From Nageia nagi (Eukaryota > Pinophyta), in NCBI GenBank assembly GCA_050084985.1, contig JBITNC010000001.1, positions 434,001-498,000 of the forward strand: a stretch of DNA of 64,000 bases. Reading direction: 5' to 3'. The notes below the pieces were generated by a model. It was not told the origin of the DNA. It saw only the letters and a list, made by a program, of their open reading frames with translations, and searched no databases. Shown one piece after another: positions 1 to 12,299 of the stretch. Position numbers and translations under genes: made by a program. Every line of letters starts with the position of its first letter. Position 1 is the first letter of the stretch.

Positions 1-1060
1 ATATTAAAGGGAAGAGAGTTGGAATAAAAAGAATTCTTTGAAAATAATGAAAGAATAAAAGAATGATAGTGTGTTACCCCAACTCAAATTGCAATTCTAA
101 AATAATACAACTTGTAAGCCTGATTTTTTATTGAGTAACCAAGGAATATACCTTCATCCATTTTATCATAAAACTTGCCAAGATTTTGTTTCATCCTCTT
201 GATTTATCAATTGCTCTCAAATACTTTGAAGTGTCTTGTTGATGCTTTTTTCCAAACCATAACTCATAGGGTGTCTTACTTTCATGGGGCCTCAACATAC
301 ACCTATTTTGAATATAAACCACTATGTGGATTATTTATTTCCAAAACCTATGAACTATGTTGCTTTCTATTAACATTGTTCATGCCATTTCTTGAGCTAA
401 CATGTTCTTTCTTTCCACCACACCATTTTGTTGAGGTGTCTTGATAAAATACTAATGACAAAACTCATTGAAATAATCTAAAATAAACTCATCTCCTTTT
501 TCCAATCTCAAACATTTGATTCTCCTCCCAACCTCATTTTTTGCTTCAAGTTCTTCTACCTTGTGTTTCAAAAATAATATCCATGTCATCCTAGAATAAT
601 CATCTATGCATAGTATGAAGTACTTATCCCCATTAATACTTTGCATCCTCATAGGAACACATAAATTAGTATGAACAAGCTCTAGGGGTTTTATATAATA
701 ATACTCCTTTATCTTGAAAGTGGATCTAGTGATCTTAACAAATACTATTTGGTGGTTTCTCGATACTTGGGATATCTCAAATTGCCCTCTTTGAATTGAT
801 TTTGACTTAGTTGTCAAATTTGATATGTCAAAGTCTCTTGTGCAAAAGCTAATCTTCATCTTCCTTTCTAAGCAAACATGATCCCGCTAAGGTCTTTATC
901 AATGTATACATATTTTTGGAAGTCCTTATACCAACTATAACTAACCTGCCACTATCCAGTCTTCTAATTTCACATCCATATTTCTTGAATATTACATCAT
1001 GTCCTCTATCACAAATTTGAATGACATTTAAAAAGATATGTTTCAACCCAATCATAAATA
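1..1060 (-). pseudogene. Copia integrase fragment (C1)
   Basis: The minus-strand translation shows the pre-integrase region (CDRGHDVIFKKYG at about 1000), then LELVHTNLCVPMR and the core stretch GDKYFILCIDDYSRMTW around 600-700. TPQQNGVVERKN follows at about 430-400, and a DEGIFLGYS motif near 150. These are diagnostic of Ty1/Copia integrase, which joins the cDNA to host DNA. The expected Asp of the HTDLCGP-type motif reads Asn, and the frame breaks near 450 and again further left. Polymerase domains should continue beyond position 1. Confidence 0.85.
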
Positions 1061-1439
1061 ATACTTCTTATGACTTGATCTTTCCATCATTGATCTTAAT
1101 TATTCCTCTACCAACAATCTTTGCTCCATCATTGTTGCCAAATTTTACTAATCCACCTTCATGTTGTTCTAGTTTTTCAAATATCCTTTTATCCATAAAT
1201 TATATGGCTAGAACAACCAATATCTAGTATCCATGAAGTTGGTTTATCTTATGCTTTACGAGTTTTTTATACTATTAGGGATTCTTTTTCTTCTTTTGGA
1301 TGTTCCTTCTCTTTCCATACCTTCTTGACACCTATCTTGGTTTCTTGTATTATCTCTTTCTATTTGGTTTGTTCTACCTATCTTTCTAGAATGTTTCTAT
1401 TTTGTCTCATGCCTTATGACTTAAAAAATCTTCACTAAA

Positions 1440-3258
1440 ATTGATTGGAAGAGAACATATTCCTACAATTTTTGCAATGTGAACAAGTTGTGATATTTAT
1501 AACATTCTATAATATAATCCATCAATGGTATAAATGTTTTTTTACTTGAGAAGTTTCTTGTACCTATGTTATATTTGAACTCAAAGATTCTATGTCCATA
1601 CCCATTGGACTTAAAATAATAACCAAAAAAGGATTGAGTGAACCTAGGTTGTGGACTTTGCCAAGTTGTACTAGGTGTTAGAAATATCCTTCTCCTTTGA
1701 TGTGTGATATGTGTGAATCCATGGTTTTCCATATTCCTATCATTTCTAGCATTATTATTTTGCCTTGCATAAGATGATTTTTCTTGATTGATCAATTTCT
1801 TTCCTTATTTGATTTCTAATTTTTCATTTGCATCTTTGGAGGTCTATCCTTCTTCAAAACCCAAACTAAATTTAATATTTGACAATCTTTGGTTCTTTAG
1901 CATTTAATCTAACTTTAAGAATCCTCCCTCAATTTTATGATACCCACTAATCTTATGAATCATATCCTCTAGTTAAAGATTCAACCTTTAATCTCTATTT
2001 CTAATTTTTTGTAGTACTTAACTTTGGTAGTGAGTTGTTCTTCAAGATCCTTAGTTATCTTTTGCACTTCTTATACAAGCTTATGATGATTTCATTTGCA
2101 TCATAAAGTTTTTTAAAGGTTTTCTTGTGCCTTTTTCTTTCCTTGTTAAGTTCATTTAACACTACCATAAGTTATCCTTCCCTGTTAACTTCTACCTCTA
2201 TCTCTTCTTCATGAATGTTCTTCATTAGTTTTCTTTTCAACAACCTCTTTATTTTCTTATGGTTTCTAGTATAAAAATGCCATGAATAAGGCTTCACTTG
2301 TTTCTTCTTTTGAATTGTCAACTGATTTGTTTTTCTAACAAGCTTTTATTTTTTGATAAGAAACTCCTTCACAAAGAGTTTCCCTTTCTAAAGTGTGATT
2401 TCTTCTAGTATCCTTTTTCTCTGTATGACTCATCATTGTTTTCATTCTTTCCTTTGAGAGGACATTTGTCTAAAAAGTTTCCAACACCACCATGGTTAAA
2501 GCACTTGAAAGGTAACTTTTCTTTATACTTTCTTTTCCCCTTTTTCAATTTTCTAACAAAATTTGCCTCCAATTCATCTAAAGATTATTCTCCTTTTGAT
2601 TCTTATTTTTCTTTAGTATTTTTATTTACTTTGAATGTGACTTCCCTATTTAAAGATTTGGAATTCTTTATTATCATTTTATAAGCCATTAAATAATCAT
2701 TCATTTGATCCATATTAAAAGTATTTAAATCTTTTGCCTCTTCTATAGTAGAAAATTTTGAATCAAACCTTTGAGGAAGGGAGTCCAATATCTTTTTCAC
2801 AATGATAGAGCCTTTAATATTTTCTCCAAGTCCTCTAATCACATTAATGACCTCATTTACCCTTAGCATGTATGCTTATATGTTTTCATATTCAATCTTT
2901 CAAACTATGCTTGATGTGTTTGGAGCTTGGCCTCCTTGATCTTCATGTCTCCTTCATGAATAGTTTTCATCTTATCCCATATTTATTTTATATATGTGCA
3001 ATTCATTAATCTTACCAACTCATTTTCCACCAATCTACACATGATAACATTCTTGACCTTCAAGTTATTTTCATATTCCTTCTTATTTTTTGCATCTATA
3101 ATACCTATATATGGAGTAGTATAGCCATCCTTAATAACCTCCCAAATATCATAGCCCAAGTTAATGAGATATGCCTATTTCTTGATCCTCCAAAAAGCAT
3201 AGTTAGTTCCATTAAATAGAGGAGATTTGTTTGAAGAGAAACCTTCACCTAAATCCAT
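1440..3258 (-). pseudogene. Copia gag pseudogene (C1)
   Basis: The start is placed at the ATG at 3258 (MDLGEGFSSNKSPLFNGTNY), the typical DUF4219-like beginning of Copia gag, about 50 bases inside the primer-binding site. NYAFWRIK and GYDIWEVIKDGY follow. At 2870-2600 there is a UBN2-type region (KILDSLPQRFDSKFSTIEEA). Two degraded CCHC zinc knuckles lie at about 1640-1600 (GYYFKSNGYGHRIFE) and 1510-1470 (ECYKYHNLF), each missing ligand residues. Gag would build the virus-like particle and bind RNA. Several stops and frameshifts interrupt it. Confidence 0.8.
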
Positions 3259-3304
3259 TATGTTATGTCCAAGATCTCCCTAGCTTATTTAGCTGAAATA
3301 GGAA

Positions 3305-3320
3305 CCTTGCTCTGATACCA
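3305..3320 (-). other. Primer-binding site of C1 (tRNA-iMet)
   Basis: The minus strand reads TGGTATCAGAGCAAGG, the usual complement of the 3' end of plant initiator tRNA-Met used to prime Copia reverse transcription. It lies a few bases inside the LTR end (GTTCA) and just upstream of gag. Confidence 0.85.
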
Positions 3321-3326
3321 ATTATT

Positions 3327-3700
3327 GAACTACACATGACACTGAGAAGGGGGGATGAATCAATGTATCTTAAACTTTAACAATTATGAAAACCAAAACT
3401 AGAAATTAAACACATAAGAACGTATCTCATAAGAAATATGTATAATGGAAACCTAATGTGGGTATAAACCACTATGCAAAAGGACCATTTAGAATTTAAT
3501 CCAAATATAGCCTCAATAAGGTTACAATATTCCACAACACCCACTATGAGGAATAGCACCAACTACCCTATCATTCTATAGCACCAACTACAAGGAGCAT
3601 TAACTCCTCTCACCAAGAACTAATTGGTCTTCACAAAAATGAAAACAATGACATATCAAAATGCCTTCATTACAATATAACTCTAAATAGTTCATTCTCA
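3327..3700 (-). repeat. C1 5' LTR, inner part
   Basis: The LTR ends in CA next to the primer-binding site (plus-strand start near 3326). The stretch inside it on the minus strand, with CCACATTAGGTTTCCATTAT near 3450, resembles the R-U5 part of plant Copia LTRs. The outer end could not be set: sequence from about 4030 rightward instead matches the gypsy LTR of G1, so the boundary lies somewhere between 3650 and 4050. Confidence 0.5.
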
Positions 3701-4030
3701 CTAAATCTTTTTTTCTAGCTCTCTCTTCCTACTCTTCTACCTCTTTGATCTTTTGAATGCTACCCCAAACTCTCCTTTTCTACTCTTCCTCAATATTCTA
3801 TTTTATAAACTTCTTTTTGAATCATTTCTCTCACCATATCCATAAATGCTTTATGTTGTTACACTCTCTCTTCCAACATTCTCTACTACTACATTCTCTC
3901 TTCTTTTGTTCTTTGTTGTTGCACTTTCTCTATACTTTGTTGTCACATAATCATATTCACATACAATTCTCTCTCATCACACTTTATATAATCTTGTCTC
4001 TCCAAAAAACCTCTACAATCCTTACCAACA
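3700..4030. other. Pyrimidine-rich spacer, no gene
   Basis: The plus strand is dominated by CTCTTC, ACTCT and TTGTT runs. It lies at the unresolved junction between the C1 LTR and the G2 LTR. A plus-strand open frame here is Leu/Phe/Ser-rich low complexity and I do not regard it as a gene. Confidence 0.5.
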
Positions 4031-5290
4031 CAATCTAACTATTACAATAGTCACAAAACCATCTATCTTTTGCATGTATGATAGATAGACATGCAACCAT
4101 TCATCTTCACCTACTTTTCATCAAGATCTATAATTTTTGTTTCATTTAATAGGTATGGTTCATAACTTTTAGTAAAATCAAGCCATCTTAGTAGTTGGTG
4201 GTTTACCACCTTCTCTACAATCAGTAATTGCTCTTGTATGGAGTTTCAATACTAAACACTATAAGGATGAAGGAAGATGTATCCATTCAAACATGAGAGT
4301 GAGCTAATTATACCATGTGTAAATGAGCTACAATTGATATATTGGCAAATTCTTGAGGGTCATACACCCTTGATTATGTTCATCCAGGTGTTCATCTCCT
4401 CTTATAGTATTTATTTATCCTTATCAGGTCTTGTTACACCTTGACAGGTATTTTGGAAACTTGATATGCTTATGAAACTTATCACCCATAGATTTGTTCT
4501 AACAAATATAACATCATCACTCAAAATAGGTAGGGTTTCTTAAATATAGAGTAATAAACATCTTCCATTATGAATTCTTATAAGGACCACTTGTTAAATA
4601 AGCTATTTAGAGCTCACTAATGAATCTGTCTAACATTCATTGATTTTTTCCAAAAAGTATAATCTCATCACTCAAAATTGGTAGGATTTTTTGGATATAG
4701 ATTTATGAACATCTCCCATAGAGAAGCCTTGTTAGATGTTGATGAAGCTATCTAATGCTCTTTGATTTTTGCCAAAAAGTATGATGTCACCATTGGATTT
4801 TCATAGGACCTATTTTACTTGACAATGCTTGCTACATTACTTAGCTTCAACTAACACTTATATACAAGGATTGGAAATAAAACCTGTACTATGCTAGACT
4901 AAAACATAATTAATTTAACTCATAATAGGACCCATATTTGATTTAATCTTTCTATTATGTACACTTAGAGTGACATAGAAATTTCACTCAACTATGACTC
5001 AAATAAATTCCAAAAATAACTTAGCTAGTTTACAAAATGGACACTCTTTAGCCTATGACTTACAAATAAGTCCCAAAAAAGACTCATATGACTTAGTATA
5101 AATAACTCCCACAATTGGACACTATTATTTTTGCATTTGACAACTTTGTAAACCTTGTTGACATCATTCCTTTAACATGTGTAACCATAGGAACCATATG
5201 CATATTGATCTAATTGTGTTAACAACAATGATAACACCATTGCATCATACTCAAGAAGCTCCATATTCATCCCATTTTAGAATCTAGTCT
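4030..5290 (-). repeat. G2 3' LTR (diverged relative of the G1 LTR)
   Basis: Read on the minus strand, this stretch aligns by eye with the G1 LTR. Examples are the GGCTAGAGAGTGTC-like block (5060), the TGGGAGAT and TTGAGTGATGA blocks (4650-4730), and the CTCATTT...CACATGG...ACATC block (4330-4240). It follows directly after the G2 integrase, as expected for a 3' LTR. A purine-rich stretch, AAGGAGGGAGAC on the minus strand near 5290, could be the polypurine tract. Neither end has a clear TG/CA, so boundaries are approximate. Confidence 0.6.
4480..4830 (-). repeat. Local tandem duplication inside the G2 LTR
   Basis: A block with the plus-strand cores CATCACTCAAAATAGGTAGG, CATCACTCAAAATTGGTAGG and ACCATTGGATTTTCATAGG occurs three times, near 4510, 4655 and 4790. 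Each is preceded by an AACA/AAAAAGTAT-ATC stretch. The spacing is about 130-145 bases. G1 carries one such block per LTR, so the extra copies are local duplications. Confidence 0.6.
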
Positions 5291-6350
5291 CCCTCCTTAA
5301 TGTGTTTCATTATAGATTTATTTTTATCAAATCATTTAGTAATTAGAGTATTTCTCTTTTGAATCTCTTAGTGAGAAGAGTTTCTTACTTCTTTTAAGTG
5401 CAACAATTCACATGAATGTACTTGCATGAGTTCAAACTCTGATATGTTATATTCTTACAAAACATTTAGTATCAAGAGGTTGACATGGTTGGGAAATATT
5501 TCTCTTTTATCTAGACCAAAGTGTAAGAGGAATTTTTGATGGATAAATTTATAGTGATGTGATCCACCCATAAGACCAATTCTAAGTTCTTATCCCAGTC
5601 ACTTTGGTTATCCTAGATGTTCCTTTTGAGTATCTAGAGCAAGTTCTTATTTATGAATTCAACCAAACTATTTCTTTGGGCTTAGTACTTTAAGGAGGTT
5701 TTCTAGCAGATTCCAAACTTCATTGGAAACTTAGTTAACTTTTATTTGAGGAAAATCAGATCATTATTTGAAATAATTACTATCCATATCCTAAATCTTG
5801 TGATTAGTTTCTCTACAAACTCTATTATCATCTCTTGTTCTATATTTTTTTGTAGTGATTACTTATGACCATCTAGTGAATGTTTGTTGTAGTTAGAATG
5901 AACTTGTTCCTAGATGAAAAGGTTAGGTTTATGACACTAATAAAATCTAACCCCCATTATTGAAAGGGTTCTTCAACTATAACTAGTTGCATATAAAGGG
6001 TTTTCATTCTTCTACTTCCCATATGATGTTTGCATTTTTAACATTATTTTGATATCTTAAATGCATCCTTAAATATAGTGGACCAATAATAACCAACCTA
6101 CATGATATTTTTGTAGTAGTATAACCTAAATAGTCACCTCTAAATATTCTATAATGAAACTCCTTGATTACTCAATTTACTTCTTCTAGCCTTGTGCATC
6201 TCAACAAAACTTCATTATGACTTTCCCAATAGAGAATGTAATCTATCATGGTATAACTTAGGCTAATGTGTGTAACTTTAACCTTCTTCTCTATGTAGAA
6301 TTGAGATGTTCTAGGAGTCTCCCTTGTTTAAAGTACCTTATCAATTAATA
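5290..6350 (-). pseudogene. G2 integrase pseudogene
   Basis: The minus-strand translation around 5860-5700 reads EQEMIIEFVEKLITRF...IISNNDLIFLK. This matches the G1 integrase segment around VVVEMIKRLITCFGIPQNII and its second catalytic Asp region (SDNG, here SNND). Further on, NSLVEFINKNLL keeps the catalytic-Glu neighbourhood, and INLSIKNSSYTLV matches the C-terminal part. Stops and frameshifts are frequent. It sits between the G2 RNase H and the G2 3' LTR, as expected in Ty3/gypsy. Confidence 0.75.
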
Positions 6351-6599
6351 TATCCAATCTCTTTGACCATAGGGTTGATATTCATTCTATGCATCTTCAT
6401 CAAAGAACATGGGTTTTGTAATGGCATTTATGGCCAATTATTGATAGAGAGATCTACCTGTTATAACCTTAGGTGTTCTTATTTATACATCATATTGATT
6501 TATCTTGGTGATCCACCTAACTCTTTGCTCTCTCAATTCTCCTTAAAGGATGTATTTTCTTACATCTAGATGTATTATAAGTACCAACATTTTTGTTTG

Positions 6600-6850
6600 A
6601 GATACAAAATGTTTTAGCTTATTGAATGCTTTAATGATAGCATACACTTATTTCTCAATTAAGCTATAAGTCTATTCATGATCATCAAGAGTTTAGTAAA
6701 AAATACTATTGGGCACTCTTCATTGTTATCTTCCTTTTGGGTTAAAATAGCTACAATACTATTTTCTACTCCAAATTCATAAAGAATAAACTCTTTATTA
6801 AATATTGGATTCCTAAGAATGGGTGCTTTAATTATTTACAACTTGATCTT
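6600..6850 (-). pseudogene. G2 Ty3-type RNase H remnant
   Basis: The minus-strand frame reads KAPILRNPIFNKEFILYEF, then NSIVAILTQKEDNNEECPI near 6830-6700. This is the start of the Ty3/gypsy RNase H that follows reverse transcriptase and degrades RNA in the RNA-DNA hybrid. It is short and broken, and was identified by its position and by its match to the equivalent G1 segment (DFIMYAYGV...ITAILAQKDDQKEE). Confidence 0.7.
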
Positions 6851-6899
6851 TTCAAAGAATTATTTTCTTTTCAAGGTACAATGGGATGGAGTTTGCTTC

Positions 6900-7640
6900 T
6901 TCAACATTTTTATGATTGATCTTATGATTCTAGTAAATTCTTGGATGAACCTTATTACAAAGTTGACTTAACTTAAGAATGATTGCAAATCTTTCTTATT
7001 AGAGGGTAGGGTCAATTTAGCAATAACACTTACTTGGTCTAGATTGATTGAACATCCTTCTTTAGAGATGATGTATCCTAATAACTTTCCTTCCTTAATA
7101 GTAAATATATATTTCTTTTGGTCTAAGAAAATCCCAAACTATTAGCAACACTTCAGGAACACTTTTTTAAGGTGTTGTAGGTAGTATTTTTCTATCAAGA
7201 GAATATAGTGATATCATCTAAGTACACTAGGATAGTATTTTTCACTAACTCTCCAAAGGCATGATCTATTTCTCTTTGAAAGGTGGCATCAACATTGGAT
7301 AAACTGAATGGAATTCTATGAAATGTAAAATTCCCCCATCTTATGGTGAACACCATTTTGTATTGGTGTTTATCTCTTAACCATACTTGGTTGTACCACA
7401 AGAATCCATCAATAAATAAGAAATATTCAACACTAGCAATAGTGTGCAAGCTCTGATCCATTAGTACTAGGGGATAATTATCCTTTAAGGATGCTTTATT
7501 TAGGTTTCAAAAGTCTACACAAAGCCTTATGTCCCCATTCTTATTTCTTATTGGTATTAGGTTTTCCAACAAAGTTGAGAGTTTGATAGGTATATGAAGC
7601 AAATATTGAAACATTTAAGCACTTATTTTTTCATGATCAT
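6900..7640 (-). pseudogene. G2 reverse transcriptase pseudogene
   Basis: On the minus strand, NKNGDIRLCVDF and NKASLKDNYPL (7560-7470) are followed by an open stretch from 7461 to 7195. That stretch carries YNQVWLRDKHQYKMVF, HRIPFSLSNVDATFQR and the catalytic VYLDDI box near 7215. This is Ty3/gypsy reverse transcriptase. One stop (Arg position) lies in VDF*NLNKA. The N-terminal part is cut by the G1 insertion at 7860. The missing upstream domain, aRH, resumes at 21966. Confidence 0.9.
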
Positions 7641-7859
7641 CTCAATCAAAGGATTTATTTGTGATTTTCAATCACAAATCTTAGTTATTTATATTCTTCA
7701 TATGAATTTCAACAAATAAGTATGTGTATAATTCTATTTGCATAGCACTATTTTCTATCTCTCTAAGATTTATTTACAATCTTCAAATCTTCCAAGGAAC
7801 TATTTTCATATCTTAAAATTTCTTATCTTTAATGACCAATCCTCTCCTCTTTGTGATAC
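7640..7859 (-). pseudogene. G2 aRH-RT linker, left of the G1 insertion
   Basis: This AT-rich stretch between the start of G2 RT and the G1 LTR should encode the N-terminal edge of RT and the linker to aRH. I can recognise only scattered frame remnants. Its last five bases, GATAC at 7855-7859, are the left copy of the G1 target-site duplication. Confidence 0.5.
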
Positions 7860-9625
7860 TATTATTTTTTCAAAATCACACTCTGGAAGGGGTAAAATTA
7901 CTTATATTATTTATTATTTACCTTACTCATTTATTCATTCTTGAATAAAATACTTAATTTTAATTCACACCTCTTATTTCCCTTTCTCTTATATGTAAAT
8001 ACTTATGTATATTAAGTCCTTGTTTTAAAGAGTCTTGTATATTACTGAGTCATATTTGTATCATTAATATAGTTAGATAGAGTCATTTGATATCCCCATT
8101 TTGTAAAGAGATTGTTGTTTTCATATAAGTATATTGTAGTCATATCCATGATTTATATAAGCTATAGGCTAGAGAGTGTCAATCTTGTAAAAATTGACTA
8201 AGTCTTTTCTAGGTCTCATTACTAGGTGTTGTTGTATATAAATTATTTGTGTGTAAAAGGTCAATTTTGGGCCCTATTTTGAGTCCTATACTTAGGTTTT
8301 AGTCTTATTTAATTTGGGGGTTATTTTCAAGAATTGTTGTACATAAGGGTTGGTCAAGTCATATAATCAGTGTTGTCATTATAGTTAAATGAAATAGGGC
8401 CCATGGAAATCAAGAGATAATGTCATACTTCTTGACAAAAAATAACATGCTTTAACTCCTTCCATTACTAGGCAATCCAAAAGATCTCAATGGTGGGAGA
8501 TATTACTATAAACACATTCAAAAGACCTCACCAATTTTAAGTGATGACATCACATATTTTGAGAAAATTCAATGGGTGGTTAGATTCCTCAAATATCCAA
8601 TAAGACCTGCTAAGCATGAATAAAGATTATAAGAAGAAGGAAACACCTAGGTACACTTACTCAAGCATGTATGACATTTGAGACTCCACCAACATGTTAA
8701 CCACAACTCATTTCCATGTGGTAGTAGTAGTTTACCTTCAATATTGAATGATATATCTATCTTCACCCTTATAATGATCATAACCTAGAGCTATAGTTAA
8801 AACATTCAATGGTTGTAGAAGGTTAGGTAGATGTTGACTATTGATAGGGATTGATCATACCAATCAACATGGCATCTCATACTTTATAAATCCAAAATAG
8901 TTCCAAAAGACTATAGTCAAATACAAATATGATAAATTGCAGCCAAGAAAGTACAAAGATTGAAATTTTGCAAATATCCAAGCATTAGTGTTGAATCAAG
9001 ATAACTCTATGCATTTTGTAAATATTTAAATATTATATTGTTTATAGTCAAATGTTAGTTGTATTATTAATGGTGGACAACCACATATTTTGTATATAGA
9101 AAATCTATAAATAGTGTATTGTTAGAGGTCCAAAGGGTCAGACATTAACAAGGTTGCTAAGTGTGTTAAGTGTTTTCATATATGATTAATACAATAAAAT
9201 AATATTTTTCCCTCTGCTATCTATGGTTATTTATTATATTTTATGAACATTATGTATGAAGTATTGTCATAATTTATGGCTATGTATTGCAACTATGATA
9301 CACCAAATGTAAGATAGTTGTTCTATCCTAATTCTTGGTAATGGATTACTATCCATGTAGTAATGGTTAGGCTAATTAGCTTTAGTTTATTTTTAGTAAC
9401 TTTATATTTTTATCTCTTTCTTATCACTCTTTACCTCTTTTATTTCTTTCTATTCACTTTTGACTTCTCTCATATATAAGAACCAACCTATAACTTAGAG
9501 ATTAAGAAACAAATCCCCATGAGTGCACTATCCTACCATCTTCTTCTCTTTCAAGAACCCTACTATTTCAAGAAATAGAGAACAATACTAGACCAAACCT
9601 TAAGGTTACATTATATTAATCAATA
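7860..9625 (+). repeat. G1 5' LTR
   Basis: 1766 bases, aligned end to end with 20176-21960. The start is TA instead of TG (7860-7861) and the end TA instead of CA (9624-9625), both single transitions. A TATA-like TCTATAAATAG lies near 9105, about 520 bases before the LTR end, where a retroviral-type promoter would sit. Confidence 0.9.
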
Positions 9626-9635
9626 GTAGAAAAGT

Positions 9636-9662
9636 TGTTTTTTGCAATTCCTAGTGGGATGT
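9636..9662 (+). other. Probable primer-binding site of G1
   Basis: TTTTTTGCAATTCCTAGTGG sits about 15 bases inside the 5' LTR. It lines up with the equivalent N1 segment (CTTTTTGGCACACCCAGTGG), which lies a similar distance inside its LTR. I cannot name the tRNA. Confidence 0.45.
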
Positions 9663-9984
9663 GAGCAAAGATCTATATCATTTAGGCTTGAATAGGCTAG
9701 ATAGTTTTCTAGTAAGCTATCGCAACTATTCTTAAAGTATTTAAGGTTTAATACCTTATTGGTGAATTTGTTGTCAAACCAACCAATTTTTCAAACCTTG
9801 GCACTTCTAGAATGTAGATTTATTAGTAGTACCAAAAATTACTCAAGATAGCCTAGATTTCAAGAGCTATCAATTCTTAGAAGAAGAATTAGGTGAAAGA
9901 TTTCTCAAATACTATCCCCACAAATTCCTTTAAGAGTTGTTCCATTTTCTACTATATTTGACTCTACCTAGGAAAATTCTTCCC

Positions 9985-10760
9985 TTGATACTTTAGGAAC
10001 AAACATGGCCAAACCTACATGCCCTTGCAAATTTTCCTTCTTAGAATAATAGCCATCCATTGGTAGTTCTTGATAATTCTTTGGCTATTCCCTAAGCAAC
10101 CTTTAAAGTTTTTTCCTAAATATGATGGGTTAGGCAAGTTTCCTTATGAATATTATCAATATGTATCTTTATGTACATATAGCTTTGATATCAACTATGA
10201 AACTATCATGACCATATTGTTATCACATTTTTTTGAAGGTAAAGAAGCTAAATGGTTTAGAACTCTTACTCCTTAATCTATAAATACATGGGGAAAGTTA
10301 TGTAAATCTCTTATAAAGAAATTTGTTGAAGATGGAAATGATATCATCTTATTAAACCTAATAGCATGTATCAAGAGGAATCCTCATAAAACTATGGATT
10401 ATTTTAATATAAGATTTGAGAAAACATGGAAATCAATTCTACTAAGAATTAGGCCAACAAATTCTCAAGCCTTGGTATATTATAGGAAAGCATTCCACCC
10501 ATACTTTATTGTATTAATTGTTATATTGATGGAAACTTTCCTACATGTCTACCAGATAGCTAAAACTACTAAACATACCTTAGTAACCTCTAGAAAAATG
10601 CAACCTAAATCTATTATTCCCATATTTTCTAACCTGCCTCCAAAACAAGATCCATTATGAATTCCTCATCTTGGTGTACTAGCCTTATTGCCTCCTCCTC
10701 CTAAGCCTATTGATCAAAATCAAGTGCCAGTAATCCCAAATCTTCAAGTATAAGTAATGG
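9985..10760 (+). pseudogene. G1 gag pseudogene
   Basis: Two frame-matched segments (10070-10276 and 10394-10660) read FPKYDGLGKFPYEYYQYV, then EGKEAKWFRTLTP-stop-SINTWGKLCKSL, then DYFNIRFEKTWKSI and ALVYYRKAF. This is the capsid (Retrotrans_gag) domain and matches the better preserved N1 gag (KVLDWYRGLPNGSINTW, FNIRFQKTW, ALMYYLRAF). One in-frame stop is at 10274. The nucleocapsid part after 10760 is not recognisable. Confidence 0.8.
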
Positions 10761-11700
10761 TTCTCATTCATTAAAGGAAGAAATGATAAGGCAAGTGGAG
10801 ATAACCATTAGAAATTTGACTAATAAGCTCACTCTGTAAGAGAGATAGAATTAAGGATTTAATTATAGGAGATATGATAATTAGTACCAATTGATATTAT
10901 AGCCCATAAAAACTAGTCAAAATAACCTCTTACTCCCAAAGATGTTGATAATGTATTCATGGCTAGTTTTGTAGAGAGTGATGCTTTGAGTATTATGGAA
11001 TGGTACCCTCCATGTTCAGCTCCACATTTTCTAGATTCATGCATGATATATAAACATTAATATTTGGGATTACACTCAAACCAAATAGTAGAACCTTCTT
11101 TAGATCCTAATGCAAATCTCACCATGGTAAATTTTTGGGTTCTAGGTTTTTTTGGGTTTTAGGTTATGTTAGAGACAAACTAACTATGTTCAAACTAAAT
11201 CTTCTACCTCAGCAGATAAAGCCTTGGAAGAAACCTAAGTTCCTTAGTAAAATCAATAAGCCATTTTATTTCAACTTGATCCTAAAAGATCTAAAGGTCC
11301 TATATCTCAACCACAAAGTCATCGAATCAACTTCCAAGCCATTTGGTTCAAATTTCACAAGGCTCAGGTAATGTTGCTCTCACTATAAGAGATCTTGCTA
11401 AGACTAGAAATGAAGTCCCAAATAGAGAGAGACCTACTCCATTGGCATATCCATTCATAATTGAAAATAATAAGGAGAAGGCCACTTAGTAATTTAGATA
11501 TCATCAACTAGCCAAAAAAAGTAAGTAAATCCTTTATGTTCCATACAACATTGTGGAAAAATTAAAAAGAACACCTTCTAGGATGAAAATGTTTGATGCA
11601 TTAAGGATTTTTGGTCAAATGACCTATTCCAAGAAGCTTAAAAATAGTAAAAAAAGGGGATAATGAGGGAAATCTAGTACTTGTAATTTCTAATGATGTT
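10760..11700 (+). other. G1 gag-protease spacer, decayed
   Basis: A broken sense frame continues here (for example RFFWVLGYVRDKLTMF near 11140) without a domain I recognise. It probably encoded the C-terminal part of gag and the region before protease. Stops are frequent. Confidence 0.45.
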
Positions 11701-11739
11701 CCTCCAGCTCATGCAGGTATTAGAAGATCCCCACCTTTT

Positions 11740-12140
11740 TATCTATTTGGGTAGTTAATAATTGTTTGATAGATACTAGAATTGTTATAACCATTATACC
11801 AAAGTTGTTTCAAATAAGATTAAATCGTATATTACTCGATGCATAGATGGAGTCATACAACTAGATTCTTCCCCTGTAGATGTGATCCATAGTGTTAAAG
11901 GGGTACTAATAATCCTAAATGCATTCCTTAACATTTGTGTTATTCAATATATTATTGTAATTTTACCTTCCATCTCTATTTGGTATTTTCTTCTCTAGAG
12001 AATTCACTACTAAGTTGGAAGAATACTTAGCCTTAGATTATACACACTTCTTATTTCCTTTTGAGAATAAGCATGTCAAAATCCCAAACAAAGGTACTAA
12101 AATTATCCATCTTATGTAGATATTTAAGCAAAACTATATG
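11740..12140 (+). pseudogene. G1 aspartic protease pseudogene
   Basis: NCLIDTRIVITIIPK at about 11758-11800 is a retropepsin active-site region in which the expected DTG or DSG reads DTR. Downstream, about 11980-12110 keeps EYLALDYTHFLFPF-like and NKHVKIPNKGTKI-like residues after allowing for stops and a frame change. The same C-terminal segment is seen in G2 near 51.8 kb. The protease would cut the Gag-Pol polyprotein. Confidence 0.7.
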
Positions 12141-12299
12141 AATGGCATAGAGTAAGTAGAGGTATTTAAAAGGGATCCACTACAAGAATCTCTATTGAAT
12201 ACAAAAATTCTTTTAGCAAATGACCTAAATTATTAGGTCACTAATGTTAGCATGGGAAACTATTGCTTATACAAAAAGGTATAGCTAATTTTAGTCTCT

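Larger units (their letters stand above)
1..3700 (-). mobile_element. Copia LTR retrotransposon C1 (partial, decayed)
   Basis: Reading on the minus strand from about 3.3 kb to the left edge, the order is LTR remnant, tRNA-Met primer-binding site, gag with UBN2-like region and zinc knuckles, then the pre-integrase region and integrase core. This is Ty1/Copia order. Reverse transcriptase, RNase H and the 3' LTR would lie left of the window. Many stops and frameshifts show it is dead. The outer end of the 5' LTR is not resolved, so the right boundary given is approximate. Confidence 0.85.

Noticed and set aside
3305-3320. tRNA-like match
   Set aside because: Only the 3' end complement of tRNA-iMet is present; it is a retrotransposon primer-binding site, not a tRNA gene.
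3757-4038. Plus-strand open frame rich in Leu, Phe and Ser
   Set aside because: It comes from pyrimidine-rich low-complexity DNA at an LTR junction. No start context or domain, and composition explains the open frame.
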